A DNA stretch of 64,000 nt from Kitasatospora atroaurantiaca (GCF_007828955.1 NZ_VIVR01000001.1:186001-250000); one strand, 5' to 3'; numbered from the stretch's first letter, positions 50,701 to 60,883 are shown. Notes: a model not told the origin generated them from the sequence alone. Numbers and translations are program-made.

Positions 50701-51546
50701 CTCACCGGGCACGAGAGCGCGGTGTTCGGCGTCGCCTTCAGCCCCGACGGGAGCCTGCTCGCCTCGGGGAGCGCCGACCACACGGTGCGGCTCTGGGACG
50801 TCGCGCGGGGCCGGCCGGTCGCCACGCTCACCGGCCATCAGGGCTCGGTCCTCGCCCTGGCCTTCAGTCCGGACGGGCACTGGGTGGCCTCGGCGAGCGA
50901 GGACCGTACGGTGCGGATCTGGGACGTCCGGGAGCAGCGCCTCGCCACCGTCCTCACGGGTCACGCCGACTTCGTCAACAGCGTCGCCTTCAGCCCGGAC
51001 GGACGGACCCTGGCCACCGGAAGCGACGACCTGACGGTACGTCTGTGGGACACCGCCGCACAGCGGCTCACCGCCACCCTCACCGGCCACACCGGCTCCG
51101 TCCGGGGCCTCGCCTTCAACCCCGACGGCCACACCCTCGCCAGCAGCGGCAACGACGGCACCGTACGCCTCTGGGACACCACCGCAGAACGGCTCACCGC
51201 CACCCTCACCGGCCACACCGGCTCCGTCCGGGGCCTCGCCTTCAACCCCGACGGCCACACCCTCGCCAGCAGCGGCAACGACGGCACCGTACGCCTCTGG
51301 GACACCACCGCACAGCGGCTCACCGCCACCCTCACCGGACACACCAGTGCGGTCTGGGGCGTCGCCTTCAGCCCGGACGGGCGGACGCTGGCCAGCAGCG
51401 GGAACGACGGGACCGTACGCCTCTGGGACGCGGACCCCGGCAACCGGGCCGAGGCGGTCTGCCGGCTGGCGGGCAGCACCGACCGGAGCCGCTGGGCGCA
51501 GCTCCTCCCGGATCAGCCGTACGACGCGGGCTGCCCCGGCTCCTGA
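47788..51546 (+). CDS. HTH-STAND NTPase-WD40 repeat protein
   Basis: A protein of about 1252 residues. Residues 10-75 form an XRE-type helix-turn-helix ([27 protein letters not shown]). Residues 90-540 form an nSTAND1 NTPase with FFGRE, Walker [10 protein letters not shown] near 134 and Walker [11 protein letters not shown] near 230. One membrane helix lies at about 555-575. The rest is 14 WD40 repeats of about 42 residues (GH..V..VAFSPDG...AS...D.TVRLWD), enough for two seven-bladed propellers; blade 8 is degenerate. The HTH places the N-terminus in the cytoplasm and the helix would put the propellers outside. Such STAND-WD40 proteins can act as ligand-triggered switches or defence sensors; the role here is inferred. 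ATG 47788 is used; a GTG at 47776 is possible. Confidence 0.9.
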   Translation: MDPVGTGCEFGSRLRELRSEQQLSLSDLARLLHYSKGYLSKIENGTKPVTPDLARRCDEALNAGGALVRLVTVAEGRTVPPPAPADQARAESPYPGLAAFGPDEARWFFGRERTTASLVDRLAERVGSGALALIAPSGAGKSSLLMAGLLPALRSGALPVAGSADWPVVACTPTAEPLTALLNSLAPALGTAPAVTAHQLRDTPEALADALRPADPAQDGVRLLLLVDQFEETFTLCADEAERRSYIRALTALSTPLAGRRPPAAVLLGVRADFCGRCLEHPELAPVFTHGSLALPPMGGAELRASITRPAEEAGLVLEPGLVELLLRDLGGPDELPGSAAGALPLLSHALRATWQQRQGRVMTVEGYLHTGGIHGAIARTAEDVFTRLGPAEQQAARRLLIRLVHLREGGEETRSRAERGHLLQQLPDDPEAGAAVLDAFVRARLVTADRETVELTHEALLRAWPRLRRWIQVDRTALLGRQQLAEAAAEWEREQHDPALLHRGTKLATAREWVEDGGRRGELGPAEAAFLDASRAAEEAQRRTAERQARRQRRLLLTLAVFLVLTLAAGGVAYQQRAGALTQRREAQSRAMAARSAALAVGRPEAAMLLARAAFRTAPTVEARGALLSTQAQPFLGRLTGHTGAVNAVAFSPDGGLLATAGSDDTVKLWNVADRTLLVTLTGHGGRVRSVAFSPDGATAASAGSDGTVRLWDVAGRRLAATLAGHTGLVRAVAFSPDGRSLVSASADRTVRLWDATTHQNTAVMTGHTDDILSVAFSSDGRTVASGSADRTLRLWDTTTHQNTATLTGHTDDILGVAFSPDGRTIASGSADRTLRLWDTTTHQNTSTLTGHTDDINGVAYTPDGTTLASASGDGTVKLWDVASSRITATLAGHTDYVQGVAVSSRGQLATAGFDQSAVLWDPGIAALIPRPFTEVWKAAFSPDGRLVATADADHAVGVWDVAQRRLRHRLTGHESAVFGVAFSPDGSLLASGSADHTVRLWDVARGRPVATLTGHQGSVLALAFSPDGHWVASASEDRTVRIWDVREQRLATVLTGHADFVNSVAFSPDGRTLATGSDDLTVRLWDTAAQRLTATLTGHTGSVRGLAFNPDGHTLASSGNDGTVRLWDTTAERLTATLTGHTGSVRGLAFNPDGHTLASSGNDGTVRLWDTTAQRLTATLTGHTSAVWGVAFSPDGRTLASSGNDGTVRLWDADPGNRAEAVCRLAGSTDRSRWAQLLPDQPYDAGCPGS
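50104..51342 (+). repeat. Tandem 126-bp repeats within the WD40 region
   Basis: The WD40 blades are direct repeats with a 126-bp period. Two units, 51064-51189 and 51190-51315, are identical over about 118 bases, and a third begins the same way. A second near-identical pair lies at 50104-50355. Near-identity at silent positions means recent duplication or gene conversion, so blade number may vary between strains. Confidence 0.85.
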
Positions 51547-51729
51547 CGGGGCGTCCGCGCAGGTGGGGCGGGGTTTCCCGGGATGTTTCCCGTTTCCTGT
51601 TGGTACGGGCGACGGCTGCCTCCTGGCATCGCGCCGCCCGGTTGGGAAGGCTCAAGGCATCGGCCCGACCGGTGCGGCGGTGTGGTCCCGCAGCCGGCCG
51701 AGGCACCCCTCGATGAGTGGAGCTCTGCC

Positions 51730-52593
51730 ATGACCTTCCGACTCACGGCGGCTGCGACAACTTTCGCCGCCCTGGCCCTGGCCGCCGGGCCTGCGGTGTC
51801 CGAGGCCCACGCCACCTCGCCCCCGACGACGCTCGCAGCCGCGGACGGCGCATGCGACGTGCCGGCCCCCGGCGCGTCGGCGGCGGCCGAGAGCGCGGTG
51901 CGGACGGCCTGTCAGCAGATCGGCGTCTGGTACACCTGGGGCGGCGGCCACGGCGAGCAGCCGGGCCCGACCTACGGCCACCCCGACGGGGTGGACCCGG
52001 CCAGCGACCACGACGCCGAGCGGTTCGGCTTCGACTGCTCGGGCCTGGTCCGGTACGCCTACGCCCAGGCGGTCGGCCAGGACATCCTCAACGGACCCGC
52101 CTCGAGCCAGTACTACACCGTCCACGCGGCGGAGCGCTTCACCGCCTCCCAGGGCCTGGCTCCGCTGCTGCCGGGCGACCTGCTCGCCTACGGCACGTCC
52201 GACAACCTCCACCACATCGCCCTCTACCTGGGCGGCGGGAAGATGGTGGAGGCCCGCCAGTCCGGCACTCGCATCATGATCAGCGACGTGCGGCTGGGCG
52301 GCGACTACTTCGGCGCGGTGCGGATCAACCCCGGGCCCGTGCAGGGCACCACCTTCCGGACCTGGGGCACCGGCGTGTGGACGCACACCCAGGCCTCGAT
52401 GGAGAGTGCCCGCGTCTACGCCTTCCCCGGGCCGACCACCGTCCGCGTCGGCTGCCAGAAGCACGCGCAGAGCGTGACCGCCGAGGGCTACACCAACGAC
52501 GCCTGGTCGTACCTGCCGGACTACCGGGCGTGGGTCACCAACATCTACCTCCAGGGCGGCGCCTGGCTCGACGGCGTCCCCGCCTGCACCTGA
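51730..52593 (+). CDS. Secreted NlpC/P60-family peptidoglycan hydrolase
   Basis: A 287-residue exported cysteine peptidase. A signal peptide ends near AHA (residue 28). The NlpC/P60 core is QQIGVWYTWGGGHG, then RFGFDCSGLVRYAYAQA (catalytic Cys near residue 103), LLPGDLLAYG and NLHHIALYLGGGKMVEA (catalytic His). The C-terminal part (about 205-287) is an SH3-like domain with two cysteines. It likely cuts peptide cross-links in the cell wall. I looked for a c-di-AMP (ydaO-type) riboswitch upstream and did not find a convincing one. It is followed closely by a second secreted-protein gene. Confidence 0.88.
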   Translation: MTFRLTAAATTFAALALAAGPAVSEAHATSPPTTLAAADGACDVPAPGASAAAESAVRTACQQIGVWYTWGGGHGEQPGPTYGHPDGVDPASDHDAERFGFDCSGLVRYAYAQAVGQDILNGPASSQYYTVHAAERFTASQGLAPLLPGDLLAYGTSDNLHHIALYLGGGKMVEARQSGTRIMISDVRLGGDYFGAVRINPGPVQGTTFRTWGTGVWTHTQASMESARVYAFPGPTTVRVGCQKHAQSVTAEGYTNDAWSYLPDYRAWVTNIYLQGGAWLDGVPACT

Positions 52594-52645
52594 CCGTCCC
52601 TCATCCCCCTTCGTGACCCTTCGTCACCGTTCCAGGAGGATCACC

Positions 52646-53092
52646 ATGTTCAAGCTGCGTACCCTCGCCTCGACCACCGCCGCCCTCGCGCTGGGCGCCG
52701 GCCTGCTGATCGTCGGGCCGGCCGGCCCTGCGCAGGCGTCTGCCGCGGACTGCTCCCACGGCGCCAACGGGTTCGTCGACATCTCCGACAACGCCTCGGG
52801 CACCGTGCAGCGCTCGGTCTCCCACTTCGGCGACACCATCACCCTGCAGTCCGCCGGCGGCCACGGCTTCGCGAAGATCGAGGGCGCCACCACGTCCTCC
52901 GAGAGCGTCTGGATGGACTGGACCCAGGACGGCGGGCGGACCTGGCTGCAGTGCGGCCCGTTCCAGGTCGACAAGGGGAACGGCTCCTCGAAGACCTCGG
53001 CGGCCAAGGCCACCAGCAGCAACTCCGCCTACATGTTCCGCGCCTGCGGGTACACCCAGGACGGTGTGATCACCTGCACCAGCTGGTGGTAG
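52646..53092 (+). CDS. Small secreted protein of unknown function
   Basis: A 148-residue exported protein. AGGAGG lies 6 bases before the ATG. The signal peptide ends at AQASA near residue 32. The mature domain is beta-rich with four cysteines (ADCSHG, LQCGPF, RACGYT, ITCTSW) and a WMDWTQDGGRTWLQC block reminiscent of small lectin-like or spore-coat proteins. I do not recognise a family. It is probably co-transcribed with the NlpC/P60 gene 52 bases upstream. Confidence 0.75.
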   Translation: MFKLRTLASTTAALALGAGLLIVGPAGPAQASAADCSHGANGFVDISDNASGTVQRSVSHFGDTITLQSAGGHGFAKIEGATTSSESVWMDWTQDGGRTWLQCGPFQVDKGNGSSKTSAAKATSSNSAYMFRACGYTQDGVITCTSWW

Positions 53093-53115
53093 ACCTGGCA
53101 GACCGCCCGTGACCA

Positions 53116-53152
53116 CAGGGGTGGCCCCGCTCGCTCCAGAGGGCCACCCCTG
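53116..53152. terminator. Bidirectional hairpin terminator
   Basis: CAGGGGTGGCCC and GGGCCACCCCTG form a 12-bp perfect stem with a 13-nt loop, between two convergent genes. Confidence 0.92.
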
Positions 53153-53160
53153 CGGCCGTC

Positions 53161-54084
53161 CTAGAGGACACCCGCCGCGCGCAGCAGCCACCGGTTGGTC
53201 CTGCCGACCAGGCCGGCCTGGTCGAGCACGCCGATGACCTTGGCGGCCATCTCCCGCCTCGTGGTGTGCCAATAGGGGTTGCGGCGGGCGACCTTGCGGC
53301 CCTCGCGCGGGTCCACGCCGACGGCCGCGTAGAGGCGGGGGTGGATCAGGCGGGTGGTGGAGAAGTAGATGATGACGCCGAGGGTCAGCTGCTCCCAGCA
53401 CCGGCGGACCGGGCCGAGGTGCTTGCGCTGCAACTCCTCGCGGGCGTAGCTGATGTGCCGGGACTCCTCGATCACGTGGATCCGCGACACCTGGCGGGTC
53501 AACGGCTGCAGGGAGTCGTCGTTCATCATCTCCCGCTGGAAGGCGTCCAGGATCTCCTCGACGTACATCGTCCCGCCGAAGGTCTGACTGTGCGTGGAGA
53601 CGGCCTTGAAGATCCGCCCGAGCTCGTGCGCGACCTTTCCGGGGCCGTAGGCCGGCACCCCCATCCAGGAGATCATCCTGGCGAACATCACCGAGTGCCG
53701 GCACTCGTCGGCGATCTCGGTGAGGGCGTACTGCACGTGTGCGGTGGTGGGGTCGCGGTCGAAGGCGTGGCGCAGCAGCATCTGCATCAGGATCTCCTCG
53801 AACCAGATGCCCACGCTGGCGACGCTGGCCACCTCGTGTTTGCTGAGCTCGATCCGCTGGTCCTCCGTCAGGCCGTCCCACAGCGAAGTCCCGTAGAGGG
53901 AGAGGCGCTTCGGCGGTCCGTAGTAGCGGCCCGGCTCCGGACCGGACGACCAGTCGACGTCCTTGAGCGGGTCGAAGGACAGCTTCGCGGAGGAGGCCAG
54001 CAGCCGCTCGGCCGTACGCTGTCGCGCCCGGTCGTGTTCCTCGGCTCCCGGTTCGGTGTGCGGCGTGCGTTCGGTCGTCGTCAT
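53161..54084 (-). CDS. AurF-like diiron oxygenase
   Basis: A 307-residue ferritin-like protein of the p-aminobenzoate N-oxygenase (AurF) family. Iron ligands are visible in four helices: WFEEILMQML, TEIADECRHSVMF (ExxxH-type), YVEEILDAFQRE and HVIEESRHISYAREE. AurF oxidises arylamines to nitro compounds; many relatives have unknown substrates. No polyketide or aminobenzoate genes are nearby, so function as a biosynthetic N-oxygenase is not shown. The start is ATG 54084. The spacer before it has a short AT-rich segment (about 54126-54150) that probably holds the promoter. Confidence 0.88.
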   Translation of the reverse strand: MTTTERTPHTEPGAEEHDRARQRTAERLLASSAKLSFDPLKDVDWSSGPEPGRYYGPPKRLSLYGTSLWDGLTEDQRIELSKHEVASVASVGIWFEEILMQMLLRHAFDRDPTTAHVQYALTEIADECRHSVMFARMISWMGVPAYGPGKVAHELGRIFKAVSTHSQTFGGTMYVEEILDAFQREMMNDDSLQPLTRQVSRIHVIEESRHISYAREELQRKHLGPVRRCWEQLTLGVIIYFSTTRLIHPRLYAAVGVDPREGRKVARRNPYWHTTRREMAAKVIGVLDQAGLVGRTNRWLLRAAGVL

Positions 54085-54267
54085 GAGCAGCTCCCCAGTC
54101 CCGATGTCCCCTCACCCAGAAGCTAGAGAGTATTAGACAGTGCGTCAATAGAGCTGACGGTTGCACGGCCCCGGGCTGGGATAGGGTCGGACCGCCGCCG
54201 CCCTACGCTCCCCCGGGGGTCGCGTGGATGGATGATCGTCGGGGGATCGCTGTGGGGGAACTCCGAG

Positions 54268-55842
54268 GTGCGCACCGAGCTTCCGGAACCGCCTGGCTAC
54301 CGGGTCGTCGAGGTCCTGGGCCAGGGCGGTTTCGCCACCGTCTACCGGGCGCACCAGCTGGCCGTCGGCCGCGAGGTGGCACTCAAGATCGACAGCCGGG
54401 TGCTGTCCGACACCCGTGACCGGCAGCGGTTCCTGCGCGAGGTCACGGCGGCCGGCCAGCTCTCCAGCCACCCCAACGTCGTGGCGCTGTACGACGCGGG
54501 GGTGCTCGCGGACGGCCGGCCGTTCATGGTGCTGGAGCTGTGCCCGAACGGTTCGCTCGCCGACCGGCTGCGTACGTCCGGCCGCCTCCCGGCGACGGAG
54601 GCGCGCGCCATCGGCGTCCGGATAGCCGATGCGCTGGCCGCCGCGCACGCGTCCGGGGTGCTGCACCGCGACGTCAAGCCGGGCAACATCATGATCAACC
54701 GGTACAACAGCGTCGCCCTGACCGACTTCGGCCTTGCCGCCATGCCCCGACCCGGACATGAACTCTCGGTCACCCGTGGCTCGTTGACCCCGGCCTACGC
54801 TCCGCCCGAGGCCTTCCGGATGGCCGACCCGTCCCCGGCCGGGGACGTCTACTCCCTCGCCGCGTCCGTCTACGCCCTGCTCCGCGGCAGACCGCCGCAC
54901 TATCCGGACGACGGCGATCTGAGCCTGGCCGAGCTGATCGTGCGGCACACCCAGCCCGTTCCCGACCTTCCGGGAGTACCGCCGGCGCTCAGCGAGATCC
55001 TGCGGCACGCGATGGCGGCCGATCCGGCCGATCGGATGCCGGACGCCGCGATGCTCCGGGACGCCCTGGACTCCGTCGACCTGGGCACGGTCCCCCTCGC
55101 CGGCCCCTCCCCCGTCCGGCCCGCCGCCGAGGTGCCGCTCCACGCCCGGCCCACGGTCCCTCAGGCGTCCGCCACCGAGCCGGAGATCACGGCTGCGGCC
55201 GAGACCGTCCCGGCCACCATCGGGGGCAGGCGCCGGCGGTTCGCCTTCGTGGGCGTACCCCTACTCGCCCTGGCCTCGGCAGGACTGGCCGTCACCGGCT
55301 TCCTGGCACTCCAGGACAACGACTCCAGCGACGACACCAAAGCTTCCGCCCCCTCCACCTCGTCCTCCCGCCCGGCCGAAACCCGGGGCGGAAGCTCCTC
55401 CGCCGGAGTCGACTTCACCGTGCCGTCGGTCACCGACGGCTGCCCCGCCGCCGACGTGGCCGGGGCCGGCGCCCGCTGCCCGGCCACCGCCGAGTGCTGG
55501 GGCGGCCTGGTCGCCATCAGCGGTCTCGTCACCGTCACCCGGACCGACTGCACGAAGCCCCACTACTGGGAGACCTTCGCCATCGCCCCACTGCCCGCCG
55601 ACCGGATGACGAACAACCAGCACGAGCTGAAGGACCACCCACTCCTTCTCCGCCTCTGCTCAACCGACGTGCTCACCCGCTCGCGGAAGGGCAGCGCACT
55701 CGCCATCCCCCCGGAGAACTGGGAGACCGACTTCATCCCGCCCTCGCCGACCGACTTCGCCAAGGGCGTCCGCGTCTTCCGCTGCGTCGGGAGCGTCTCC
55801 GGTGGCGAGCTCGCCGGCGCGAAGTTCCGCCCGGGAGCCTGA
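54268..55842 (+). CDS. Hanks-type Ser/Thr protein kinase with outer sensor domain
   Basis: A protein of about 524 residues. The GTG at 54268 is chosen because GGGGGAA lies 8 bases upstream; an ATG at 54232 is in frame. Kinase motifs: glycine loop GQGGFATVY, Lys in VALKID, catalytic loop HRDVKPGNIM and DFGLA. A membrane helix (GVPLLALASAGLAVTGFLALQ) near 335-355 leads to a Ser-rich linker and an outer domain with at least five cysteines (GCPAAD, RCPATAECWG, RTDCTKPHYWETF). The domain has 'HYWE.FA'-type septum-formation-like residues, seen in many actinobacterial kinases and sensors. The ligand is unknown. The PP2C at 38099 could oppose it. Confidence 0.9.
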   Translation: MRTELPEPPGYRVVEVLGQGGFATVYRAHQLAVGREVALKIDSRVLSDTRDRQRFLREVTAAGQLSSHPNVVALYDAGVLADGRPFMVLELCPNGSLADRLRTSGRLPATEARAIGVRIADALAAAHASGVLHRDVKPGNIMINRYNSVALTDFGLAAMPRPGHELSVTRGSLTPAYAPPEAFRMADPSPAGDVYSLAASVYALLRGRPPHYPDDGDLSLAELIVRHTQPVPDLPGVPPALSEILRHAMAADPADRMPDAAMLRDALDSVDLGTVPLAGPSPVRPAAEVPLHARPTVPQASATEPEITAAAETVPATIGGRRRRFAFVGVPLLALASAGLAVTGFLALQDNDSSDDTKASAPSTSSSRPAETRGGSSSAGVDFTVPSVTDGCPAADVAGAGARCPATAECWGGLVAISGLVTVTRTDCTKPHYWETFAIAPLPADRMTNNQHELKDHPLLLRLCSTDVLTRSRKGSALAIPPENWETDFIPPSPTDFAKGVRVFRCVGSVSGGELAGAKFRPGA

Positions 55843-55937
55843 TCCGGGCCTCCGGTCGAAATCCCTGACATGGAGTCAGAAGCCGTAAGCGCAACGTATG
55901 GTCGTGCACGGGCGGTGACTACCGGAAGGGGAGAGCC

Positions 55938-57149
55938 ATGCGCGGGGGGACGGTCGCCGTCGTCGGCGGGAGTATCGCGGGCTGCGCGTTCGCGTCGGCG
56001 GCGGCGCGGGGCGGGGCCGACGAGGTCGTCGTACTGGAGCGCACGCCCGGAGGGCTGGAGGACCGGGGTGTGGGGCTGTGCATCCAGAACGACCGGTACG
56101 CGGAGCTGGAGGCCGCCGGCCACCTCGACGGCGGCATCGCCTGGCATCGGCTCACCCGGCGTCGCTGGCTGGTGAAGGACGGGAGCGACCTGGGCCGCCT
56201 GATGTGGGACCAACCGTTCCCGTTCCGGTCCTACCACTGGGGGCTCCTCTGGAGCGCGCTGCGTGAACGCACTCCCGACACGGTCGCGTACCGGCTGGGG
56301 GCCACGGTGGCGGGAGTGACGGCGGAGCCAGGCCGCGCCCGCGTACGGCTGGAGTCCGGGGCCGGCGAGGAGTACGACCTGGTCGTCGGTGCGGACGGGT
56401 ACCGCTCAGTGGTGCGCGACGCCGTCTGCCCCGGGGTACGGCCGCACTACGCCGGGTACGTCTGCTGGCGCGGCAGCTTCCCCGCCGAGCGACTGGAGGC
56501 GCTGGGGCGGCCCGCGGCAGCCTGGTCCGGTACGGACGCCGTCACCGTCGGGTTTCCGGGCGGTCACTGCGTCCTCTACCGCATCCCGGGCCCGGGGTCG
56601 GACGGTCCGGTGGTGAACTGGGTCCTCTTCGCCGCTCCCCCCGACACCGCGCTGGAGCTGGACGACCCGACCAGCGTCCCGCCCGGCGCCGTGACCGACG
56701 AACTCACCCAGCACCTGGGCCTCCTGGCGGAGCAGCACCTCCCGCCGTACTGGGCCGGGGTGATCGCCCTCACCCCGGCCGAGCGGACCTTCGTCCAGCC
56801 CATCTACGACCTCGAGACCCCACGCCGCGCCACGGGCCGCCTGCTGCTCGCCGGTGACGCCGCCACGGTGGTGCGCCCGCACGCGACCAGCGGCGCGGCG
56901 AAGGCCCTGCAGGACGCCCACTCCTTCGAGTCGGCCTGGCAGCAGTCCGACTCCTGGCAGGACCTGCTGGCCGGCTACGAGAGCGCGCGCGGAGACGTCG
57001 GCCGCGCGCTCGTCTCACTGGGCCGCCGCCTCGGCCGGGCCCAGGTGGAACGGACACCGGACTGGACCTCGATGGACACCCGGCTGATGACACCGTGGTG
57101 GGAGCAGCAGCTGGACGGCACAGGCGGCTTCGGCGGACACCCGCTCTGA
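55938..57149 (+). CDS. FAD-dependent aromatic-type monooxygenase
   Basis: A 403-residue class A flavoprotein. VVGGSIAGCAFASAAA (GxGxxG-type) lies near residue 8. YDLVVGADGYRSVVR is the DG motif and LLLAGDAATVVRPHATSGAAKALQDAH the GD motif. This layout is like the 6-hydroxynicotinate/2-polyprenyl-type hydroxylases. The ATG at 55938 follows GGAAGGGGAGAG. The substrate is unknown. It lies 60 bases before the ABC exporter pair on the same strand, so they may be read together, which would fit modification plus export of a small molecule. Confidence 0.9.
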   Translation: MRGGTVAVVGGSIAGCAFASAAARGGADEVVVLERTPGGLEDRGVGLCIQNDRYAELEAAGHLDGGIAWHRLTRRRWLVKDGSDLGRLMWDQPFPFRSYHWGLLWSALRERTPDTVAYRLGATVAGVTAEPGRARVRLESGAGEEYDLVVGADGYRSVVRDAVCPGVRPHYAGYVCWRGSFPAERLEALGRPAAAWSGTDAVTVGFPGGHCVLYRIPGPGSDGPVVNWVLFAAPPDTALELDDPTSVPPGAVTDELTQHLGLLAEQHLPPYWAGVIALTPAERTFVQPIYDLETPRRATGRLLLAGDAATVVRPHATSGAAKALQDAHSFESAWQQSDSWQDLLAGYESARGDVGRALVSLGRRLGRAQVERTPDWTSMDTRLMTPWWEQQLDGTGGFGGHPL

Positions 57150-57209
57150 GTCGTGTCTGACAGCCTCCCGCTGAGCTCCGCGCCGGGAAGCTGCAAGTAT
57201 GGTGCGACG

Positions 57210-58991
57210 GTGCACGATCTGAACGACGGTCCGGGGACGCCGGACATCCGCAGCGCCGCCCGCTATCTGTGCTGGCTGACCGCCAGGCAGAAGCGGCGGG
57301 TGGCCACCGGGGCAGTGCTGAGCATCGTGTGGATGCTCATGCTGACTCTGCAGCCGTACCTGCTGTCCCGCGCCGTCGACGACGGGCTCCGGGCCGGGCG
57401 CCCGCGCACGCTGGTCGGCTGGACCGCCGCCATCCTGGTGGCCGGCCTGCTGAACGCCGGGATCAGCATGCTGCGCCACCGGACCATGACCAGGCTGCGG
57501 ATGGACGCCACCTTCCGCACCGTCCGGGTGGTGATCCGGCAGTCCGTCCGGCTCGGCGCGGCGCTGCCCCGGCTGGTCACCTCCGGCGAGGTGGTCACCA
57601 TCGGTATCGGCGACGTCGGCCAGATCGCCCGGACCCTGACCTTCGTCGGCCCCGGCATCGGCTCGCTGATCGCGATCGGCACGGTCGCCGTCCTGCTGCT
57701 GTCCGTCTCCCCGCTGCTCGCCGCCGTCGTGCTGCTCGGTGTCCCGCTGATGGCGGTACCGGTCGGGCCGCTGCTCGGCCGGCTGCGCGGCGCGGAGACC
57801 CGCTACCGCGAACGGCAGGGCCGGCTCGCCGCCCGGTTCGAGGACATGGTGGGCGGGCTGCGGGTGCTGAACGGCCTGGGCGGCAAGGAGACCTACGCCG
57901 AGCGCTACCGGCACGACTCGCAGGAGCTGCGCGCCGACGGCTACCGGGTCGGCGCCGTGACCAGCTGGCTGCAGTCCTTCGGTGTCGGCCTGCCCACCCT
58001 GTTTCTCGCCGCGGTGACCTGGCCGGCCGCCCGCCTCGCCGCCGCCGGCGACATCACGGTGGGTCAGCTGATCGCGGTCTACGGGTACGTGGCGGTGCTG
58101 GTCTTCCCCGTCCAGTTCCTGGTCGAGAGCGGGCAGGACATCAGCCGCGGCCTGGTCGCCTCCGCCCGGGTGGTCCGTTTCCTGGCGCTGGACCCGGGCA
58201 CCCGCCCGGACGGCGCCGACGCACCCGGCTCGCCCACCGTGCTGCGCGACCCGGACTCCGGTGTCGAGCTGCTCCCCGGCCGGCTGACCGTCCTGGCCTG
58301 CGGCCGGCCGCAGGACGCCGCCGCCGCGGTCGACCGGCTCGGCCGGTTCGCCGCGACCGCCGTCGAGTGGGGCACCGTCCGGCTCGACTCCCTCGCCCTG
58401 TCCGCCGTCCGGGACCGGATCCTGGTCGCGGACAACGAGGCCGCCCTCTTCGCCGGCCCGCTGCGCGAGGTCCTCTCCGGCCGCCACCGGCCCGACGACC
58501 AGGCACTGCTCGCCGCCCTGGAGGCCGCCGCCGCCCTTGACGTCCTGCGAGGACTGCCGGACGGCCTGGACTCCCCGATCGAGGCGGACGGCCGCAACCT
58601 GTCCGGCGGCCAGCGGCAGCGCCTGCGGCTGGCCCGGGCGCTGGCCGCCGACCCCGAGGTGCTGCTCGCCGTCGAACCGACCTCCGCCGTCGACACGCAC
58701 ACCGAGGCCGCGATGGCCGCCGGCCTGCGCCGCGCCCGCGCCGGACGGACCACCCTGGTCACCGGCGTCTCGCCGCTCCTGCTGGACCAGGCCGACACTG
58801 TCCAGTACCTGGTCGACGGCCGGGTCGCCGCCACCGGCCGCCACCGCGACCTGCTCCGCGACCACCCCGGGTACCGCGCCCTGGTCTCCCGCGCCGAGGC
58901 CGAGGACACCGCCCTGCCGACCCCACGCCGCGCCGAGGCCGAGGGCACCGCCGTACCGGCCCCCCACCGCGCCGAGGAGACCGTCCGATGA
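57210..58991 (+). CDS. ABC exporter half with degenerate ATP-binding site (subunit 1)
   Basis: A protein of about 594 residues with six membrane helices (about 20-285) and a C-terminal nucleotide-binding domain. The Walker A place reads [13 protein letters not shown] and lacks GxxGxGKST. Walker B reads [12 protein letters not shown], with Val where Asp belongs. The signature [15 protein letters not shown] is intact. So this half cannot bind ATP by itself but supplies a good signature to its partner. The start is uncertain; GTG 57210 is preceded by TATGGT at leaderless spacing, while GTG 57153 is in frame. It overlaps the next gene by 4 bases. Confidence 0.88.
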   Translation: MHDLNDGPGTPDIRSAARYLCWLTARQKRRVATGAVLSIVWMLMLTLQPYLLSRAVDDGLRAGRPRTLVGWTAAILVAGLLNAGISMLRHRTMTRLRMDATFRTVRVVIRQSVRLGAALPRLVTSGEVVTIGIGDVGQIARTLTFVGPGIGSLIAIGTVAVLLLSVSPLLAAVVLLGVPLMAVPVGPLLGRLRGAETRYRERQGRLAARFEDMVGGLRVLNGLGGKETYAERYRHDSQELRADGYRVGAVTSWLQSFGVGLPTLFLAAVTWPAARLAAAGDITVGQLIAVYGYVAVLVFPVQFLVESGQDISRGLVASARVVRFLALDPGTRPDGADAPGSPTVLRDPDSGVELLPGRLTVLACGRPQDAAAAVDRLGRFAATAVEWGTVRLDSLALSAVRDRILVADNEAALFAGPLREVLSGRHRPDDQALLAALEAAAALDVLRGLPDGLDSPIEADGRNLSGGQRQRLRLARALAADPEVLLAVEPTSAVDTHTEAAMAAGLRRARAGRTTLVTGVSPLLLDQADTVQYLVDGRVAATGRHRDLLRDHPGYRALVSRAEAEDTALPTPRRAEAEGTAVPAPHRAEETVR

Positions 58992-60715
58992 GCGCCCGCC
59001 TCCCCGTCGCCGGCCCCGCCGCGGTCCGCCGGGCCACCCTGGCGCTGATCCGCCGGGACGTCCGCGGCTTCACCGCCCTGCTCGCCCTCAACGCGCTGGC
59101 CGCCCTCGCCGGGCTGGCCGGCCCGTGGCTGCTCGGCCGGATCATCGACGAGGTTTCGGCCGGCGCCGGCACCCGCACCGTCGACCTGCTGGCGCTCGCC
59201 ATCGTGGCCGGCGCGCTCGCCCAGCTGCTGCTGTCCCGGCAGGCCCGCTACGTCGCCCACCGGTTCGGGGAACGCACCTCGGCGCGGGTCCGCGAGCAGT
59301 TCGCCGACCGCGCCCTGGCCCTGCCCCCGGCGACCGTCGAACGGGCGGGGACCGGCGACCTGACCACGCGCGGCACCACCGATGTCGCCGCCGTCGGCAC
59401 CGCGCTGCGGGACGCCGCCCCGGACGTGTTCGTCGCCCTGGTGCAGATCGTGTTCGTCGTCGGCGCGATCATCGCCGTCCAGCCGCTGCTCGGCGCCTGC
59501 GGGATGGTCGGGATGGCCGGGATCTGGTCCGGCGCCCGCTGGTACCTGCGCCGGGCCCGCTCCGGCTACCTCGACGAGGGCGCCGCCAACTCCGCGCTGG
59601 CCGAGATCCTCGCCGCCACCGCCTCCGGCGCCCGGACGGTCGAGGCGCTCGGCCTGCAGGAGCGCCGGATCGCGACCGGCGAGACCGCCGTCGAGGAGTG
59701 CCGCCGCACCCGCGAGCGGACCCTGTTCCTGCGCAACGTCTTCTTCCCGATCGTCAGCGCCTCCTACACCGTGCTGGTGGTGGTGGTCCTGCTGACCGGC
59801 GGCCTGCTGCACGCGCACGGCATGGTCAGCCTCGGTTCAGCGGTCGCCGCCGCGCTCTTCGTCCGCCAGCTGGAGCCGCCGCTCGACACCATCGTGGTCT
59901 GGATCGACCAGCTGCAGAGCAGCGGCGCCGCCTTCGCCCGGGTCGAAGGGCTGGCCGACGCCCCGCAGACCCCGCCGGCCCGCTCAGCCGAGCCTGTCGA
60001 CGACCGGATCGAGGTGACCGACGTCCGCTACGCCTACGACGGCCGGGACGACGTGCTGCACGGGGTCGGCCTGACGATCCGTCCGGGCGAGCGGCTGGCC
60101 GTGGTCGGCCCGTCCGGCTCGGGCAAGACCACGCTCAGCCGGCTGCTGGCCGGCATGGACGAGCCGCGCACCGGCACGGTGACCGTCGGCGACGTCCCGA
60201 TCGCCGGCCTCGACCCGGACCGGCTGCGGCGCCAGGTCGTCCTGGTCACCCAGGAGCACCACGTCTTCCTCGGCACCCTGCGCGACAACCTGCAGATCGC
60301 CGCGCCGGACGCCGGCGACACCGAACTGCTCGCCGCCCTGGCCGCCGTCGGCTGGTCGCACGAGCTGCCGAACGGCCTGGACACCGAACTGGGCGCCGGC
60401 GGTCACCGGCTGGACGGCGCCCGGGCGCAGCAACTCGCCCTGGCCCGGGTGGTACTGGCCGACCCGCACACGGTGATCCTGGACGAGGCCACCGCGCTTC
60501 TCGACCCGACAGCCGCCCGCCACACCGAACGCGCCCTGGCTGCCGTCCTGAAGGGCCGCACCGTCATCGCGATCGCCCACCGCCTGCACACCGCCCACGA
60601 CGCCGACCGCGTCGCCGTGATGGAGAACGGCCGCCTCACCGAGGTGGGCCCGCACGAGGACCTGGTCGCCAACAACGGCCCCTACGCCGCCCTCTGGCAA
60701 TCGTGGAACCGATAG
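58988..60715 (+). CDS. ABC exporter half with intact Walker motifs (subunit 2)
   Basis: A 575-residue partner of the gene above, starting at ATG 58988 (ATGA overlap). It has six membrane helices and a nucleotide-binding domain. Walker [18 protein letters not shown] and Walker [12 protein letters not shown] are intact, but the signature reads [13 protein letters not shown] instead of LSGGQ. Together the two halves make one working ATP site (Walker A/B here and LSGGQ from subunit 1) and one dead site built from the damaged motifs. The cargo is unknown; the upstream monooxygenase suggests a small metabolite or drug. Confidence 0.92.
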   Translation: MSARLPVAGPAAVRRATLALIRRDVRGFTALLALNALAALAGLAGPWLLGRIIDEVSAGAGTRTVDLLALAIVAGALAQLLLSRQARYVAHRFGERTSARVREQFADRALALPPATVERAGTGDLTTRGTTDVAAVGTALRDAAPDVFVALVQIVFVVGAIIAVQPLLGACGMVGMAGIWSGARWYLRRARSGYLDEGAANSALAEILAATASGARTVEALGLQERRIATGETAVEECRRTRERTLFLRNVFFPIVSASYTVLVVVVLLTGGLLHAHGMVSLGSAVAAALFVRQLEPPLDTIVVWIDQLQSSGAAFARVEGLADAPQTPPARSAEPVDDRIEVTDVRYAYDGRDDVLHGVGLTIRPGERLAVVGPSGSGKTTLSRLLAGMDEPRTGTVTVGDVPIAGLDPDRLRRQVVLVTQEHHVFLGTLRDNLQIAAPDAGDTELLAALAAVGWSHELPNGLDTELGAGGHRLDGARAQQLALARVVLADPHTVILDEATALLDPTAARHTERALAAVLKGRTVIAIAHRLHTAHDADRVAVMENGRLTEVGPHEDLVANNGPYAALWQSWNR

Positions 60716-60883
60716 GAACCCCGACCAGCGCGGATTCCAGGTCCAGCCCAAGCGATGGGCGATCGAGATCCTCGACGGACGTGCCATGGCCTGATGGAAT
60801 CAAGCCTCCACAGGCCCCCGGAGCGGTTCAGCGTTCCTTTCTGTGGAAGCTGCCGAGAGCGAGCGGAGTGGGAGGGGCGCCGG

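Noticed and set aside
47857..51342. Antisense open frame of 1161 codons opposite the WD40 gene
   Set aside because: It is a mirror of GC-rich codon bias and repeats; the translation is low-complexity Gly/Ala/Glu with no domain, while the plus-strand frame has clear HTH, NTPase and WD40 motifs.
51547..51729. c-di-AMP (ydaO-type) riboswitch before the NlpC/P60 gene
   Set aside because: This riboswitch often precedes such genes in actinomycetes, but I could not find its conserved blocks here.
53161..60715. Biosynthetic gene cluster around the AurF-like oxygenase, monooxygenase and ABC exporter
   Set aside because: No core synthase (polyketide, NRPS, terpene, RiPP) is present between or next to them, so a cluster cannot be supported.
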